A stretch of 64,000 bases of DNA from Ascidia mentula (lineage: Eukaryota > Chordata > Ascidiacea > Phlebobranchia > Ascidiidae), in the NCBI GenBank assembly GCA_947561715.1, contig OX387205.1:4407001-4471000 (forward strand), given 5' to 3'. Below are positions 61,401 to 64,000 of the stretch, in pieces. Numbering within the stretch: the stretch's first letter is position 1; each line of letters opens with the position of its first letter. Below the pieces are notes generated by a model, which was not told the origin of the DNA, made no database searches, and saw nothing but the letters and a program-made list of their open reading frames with translations. The translations under genes were made by a program, and so were the position numbers.

Positions 61401-64000
61401 AGTCAAGTCCATTTGCTGCTAAGTGGTAGTGACGTCACGGAATCTGGGAATTATAAATGCGTTGCAGAAAATATGTACGGAAAGGTCACTAAAAAGTTAA
61501 CTGTGTATGGTAAGATGTATTTAAAATATAGTCCCGGAAATAGCCACAAGAAAAAAATACATTTTCAGTAAAAATCATCTTGTTTTAGCTAAAGTGAACA
61601 TCACATTGTCACGAAGAAATTTGGACTTGGAACATAGGGAGAATGTTGCGGTTGATTGCACTTCGTATGGAAATCCCAGGCCTGTGGTTAACTGGTACAG
61701 GTAAGATGTTGTAACTTTTTTACAGGAAATGCTTATAGGTAAGATGAAAAACTTGGCGAAAGGGTTTCTGCATTACACACTAATATTTGTAAAGCTAAGG
61801 TAATATCTTGCTCTTTATTGTTTTATAGGCGAGGAAATTTGATAACAAACATTTCATATTCGGTCTCGGTTTCTCAACAAAAATTATCACAAGGTCGATA
61901 CCACGTAACGAAACGACTTCACTTAACAAAAGTTGATGCAGCTTATGGTGGAGTTTACCAATGTTGGGCACAAAACCGCAAGGACTCAAAACTGCTGTCT
62001 CTAACCGGAAAAGAGGTCACTGTGAAAGGTAGTAGTGGCCATAAACTGTTTAAGTCCCAACTAAATTGTTAGATGTATTTAGTTCGTCCAAACATAACAC
62101 TTTCTGCGCCAGAAATTATTGCGGAAAAGTTTTATCGGCAATACGTTGATTGTGTCTCTTATGGGTTTCCGAAACCTAACGTTACATGGAAGAGGTAAAC
62201 ACTTGATTTAGCATCAGTTTAACAAAACCGTAACTTTGATTTTGAATTTTAGAAACAAATTTGTCATCGGAGCTACAACTTCTAACATCTACAGGAGTAT
62301 TGTAAATAACACGGAGTTTTCGCAAACAGCTCGATTGATTTTTATGATTGATAATGTCGCGGATTCAGGAACTTACGTTTGTCAGTCAACAAACGATCAT
62401 ATTGACAAGGTGGAAAAGGCGTTTATAATCAGAGGTATACAACTGTAATGATTTGATTTTATTGCTGTCATTTAACCAATACATCTACAGTACCAGCAAA
62501 TATATCGGTTACTCAAACTAGCAAAATTGTTAGTATTCCAGAAACGTTTACAATTGGTTGTGAATCTTTTGGTTTTCCATTACCAACAACATATTGGATA
62601 CGGTAAAGTGATTGGCAAAATGATAAACTTGTTTGGCACTACTCCGTATATTCATGAAATCAACTGTACGCTGTGTCCATAGAAATGACCTTGTCGTAAA
62701 CTACACTACTAACATATCCTCCGTTTGCCAAAAACGTACAACCGTCGGCGAATTCAAATCCATATCCTGGTTAAACTTCAATATTACCAACATAAAAGAT
62801 GCTGGAAGTTATCACTGCAGAGCCTCTAATATTCCTGGTTTGAAAATAGCCTCAGAATCCTTTACACTTCTTGGTGAGTTTTTGAGTTTTAGTTTTGGGG
62901 AATATGAAAACTTGTACTTTTAGTCACACCCAACATTTCCTTGTCATCAAGTAACGTCACAATAGCAGAGGGCGAATCTGCAAACGTAACTTGTACTTCA
63001 TTCGGATATTACAGCCCAATAGTGTACTGGACACGGTGAGGGATAAAGTTTAGCATTTTCGCAAAAAGCATGTCATGTAAAATAAAATTTTCCTTTTAGT
63101 TTTTCCAAAAACGTATCGACTAACTCGTCCAATCGAATAAACTTCAAAACTATGAGTGTCAGCAAATTTAAGACGGAAAGTACACTTAATATTCAAAGTT
63201 CTGATGTCAGCGTTTCTGGTACTTTTGTTTGCCACGCAACATCTAGTTACGAAAGTTTTAACTTTTCCGTAACGTCCCCACCACAAACCCAAGGTATGAC
63301 GGAATTTTGTTGATGTTTGGCAGAAGATGCTCCATGCTTTTTTTGCTGGTATTTCAGCTTCTTTGCATATTAACACAATTTTTTAAGGTTATTTAGTTGA
63401 AAGAAATAGTTTTTACCCCCATTTGATCCGCATAGCGATGCTATTAGGTCCTTAATTTAATTATTTTTAGATATTTATACATTTGCTCGTTATTGGTAAT
63501 GCTAATTGTATTCATGATACTATTTGACTCCATTTCTTCTTCATAAAAAAGTTATTTTTCTAGCTTCATCTACGTCACCATGGTTGCTACCAGCTACTAT
63601 CGGATTTTCTATTTTATTCATCTCGGTCATAATTACTGTGCTGGTGTTATGGAAGTTTAGGTAAATGACCATTGTAATTACACCATATACCGCAAGCAAA
63701 GCTACTACTCAGTTAAATCGTATTCAAATATTTTAGGGTTCGTCCACACAACAGAAAGAAACCCGAAATAAACCTTGAAACGGTCAACCCAGGTAAATAG
63801 CTGTTATTTTAAGAAAAAATAATTAAAAAAATATACATATATGCGGTATGTCGACTTGTCATGTAGGACTGTTAACAAAAAATGTTTGTAAAAATTCGAC
63901 CACTGGTAGAATGTAAAATGATACAAAAACAGTAGTTATTTCAGATTCCTCAGATTCGTCAGTTGAAACAAAACATCGTCCAGATTCGACTGCGACGAGA
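58447..64000 (+). CDS. Receptor 2: lectin/Ig ectodomain with unrelated TM and tail (partial)
   Basis: Starts at 58447 with MSIVVNNCVM and repeats receptor 1 exon by exon through the seventh Ig domain (about 63293); introns are also nearly identical, so the duplication is recent. The lectin exon that matches 50694-50954 contains a TAG at 59056-59058 where receptor 1 has CAG. That exon is symmetric (phase 1-1, 87 codons), so skipping it would restore the frame with a shortened lectin domain. The Ig exons are all open. The counterpart of the GC donor at 53301 is GT here. From about 63430 the sequence is unrelated to receptor 1: a new TM exon (about 63566-63659, WLLPATIGFSILFISVI) and basic, Ser/Thr-rich tail exons (RVRPHNRKKPEI; SSDSSVETKHRPDSTATR) run off the window. 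The signalling domain, if any, lies outside. Confidence 0.8.
60400..61070. mobile_element. Insertion in receptor 2 intron, absent from receptor 1
   Basis: The intron before the third Ig domain is about 490 bp longer than in receptor 1. The extra sequence contains ACGACGCTGCGACGACG near its left end, CGTAGCGTCGTGAG near 60920 in roughly inverted orientation, and a perfect palindrome GTACGATCGTAC at about 60483. It is probably a non-autonomous DNA transposon inserted after the duplication; exact ends were not fixed. Confidence 0.55.

Overview
The window is a gene-dense, AT-rich animal genome segment with short introns and standard GT-AG splicing. No prokaryotic operon structure is visible. Compact multi-exon genes, tandem gene families and a secreted thrombospondin-type-1 protein fused to a bacterial-type VioB/ferritin-like enzyme suggest an invertebrate deuterostome. 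A solitary tunicate such as Ciona is my best guess, but this is an inference from style, not a database match.

Layout from left to right. At 175-2189 (+) lies an ornithine decarboxylase-like gene with its active-site motifs present but about 20 residues missing in exon 2. A 36-bp minisatellite (2411-2704) separates its 3' end from a convergent array of four M1-family aminopeptidase N-like genes on the minus strand: A 2714-9607, B 10530-17888, C 19974-27623 and D 29085-33846. All four share the same exon layout, a type II membrane anchor, a Thr-rich stalk, GxMEN and HExxH-X18-E. A to C are full length; D stops inside domain III. Upstream of D, a relic of the last two exons of a fifth copy survives at about 35059-35393.

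At 36918-45943 (+) is an 18-exon gene whose exon phases all agree. It encodes a secreted protein of about 1,245 residues: signal peptide, one TSP1 repeat, then a full-length VioB-like (iminophenyl-pyruvate dimer synthase type) region with a ferritin-like domain. A broken sulfotransferase-like gene (46670-47807, -) and a tRNA-like sequence (48297-48370, -) follow.

The right end holds a tandem receptor cluster. Receptor 1 (50139-56822, +) encodes a signal peptide, C-type lectin domain, seven Ig-like domains, a transmembrane segment and one cytoplasmic protein tyrosine phosphatase domain in which the WPD aspartate is glycine. Receptor 2 (58447 to beyond the window) has a nearly identical ectodomain, introns included, but homology ends just before the transmembrane exon and the membrane/cytoplasmic part is unrelated. 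A relic of a further copy lies at 48646-48852.

Small repeats sit in the introns. Several of 150-220 bp carry hammerhead-ribozyme-like cores and are bounded by 12-18 bp direct repeats, so they look like a family of small ribozyme-bearing retroelements. The aminopeptidases, VioB-like protein and receptors are all predicted to act at or outside the cell surface; no direct functional link between the gene groups can be shown from sequence alone.
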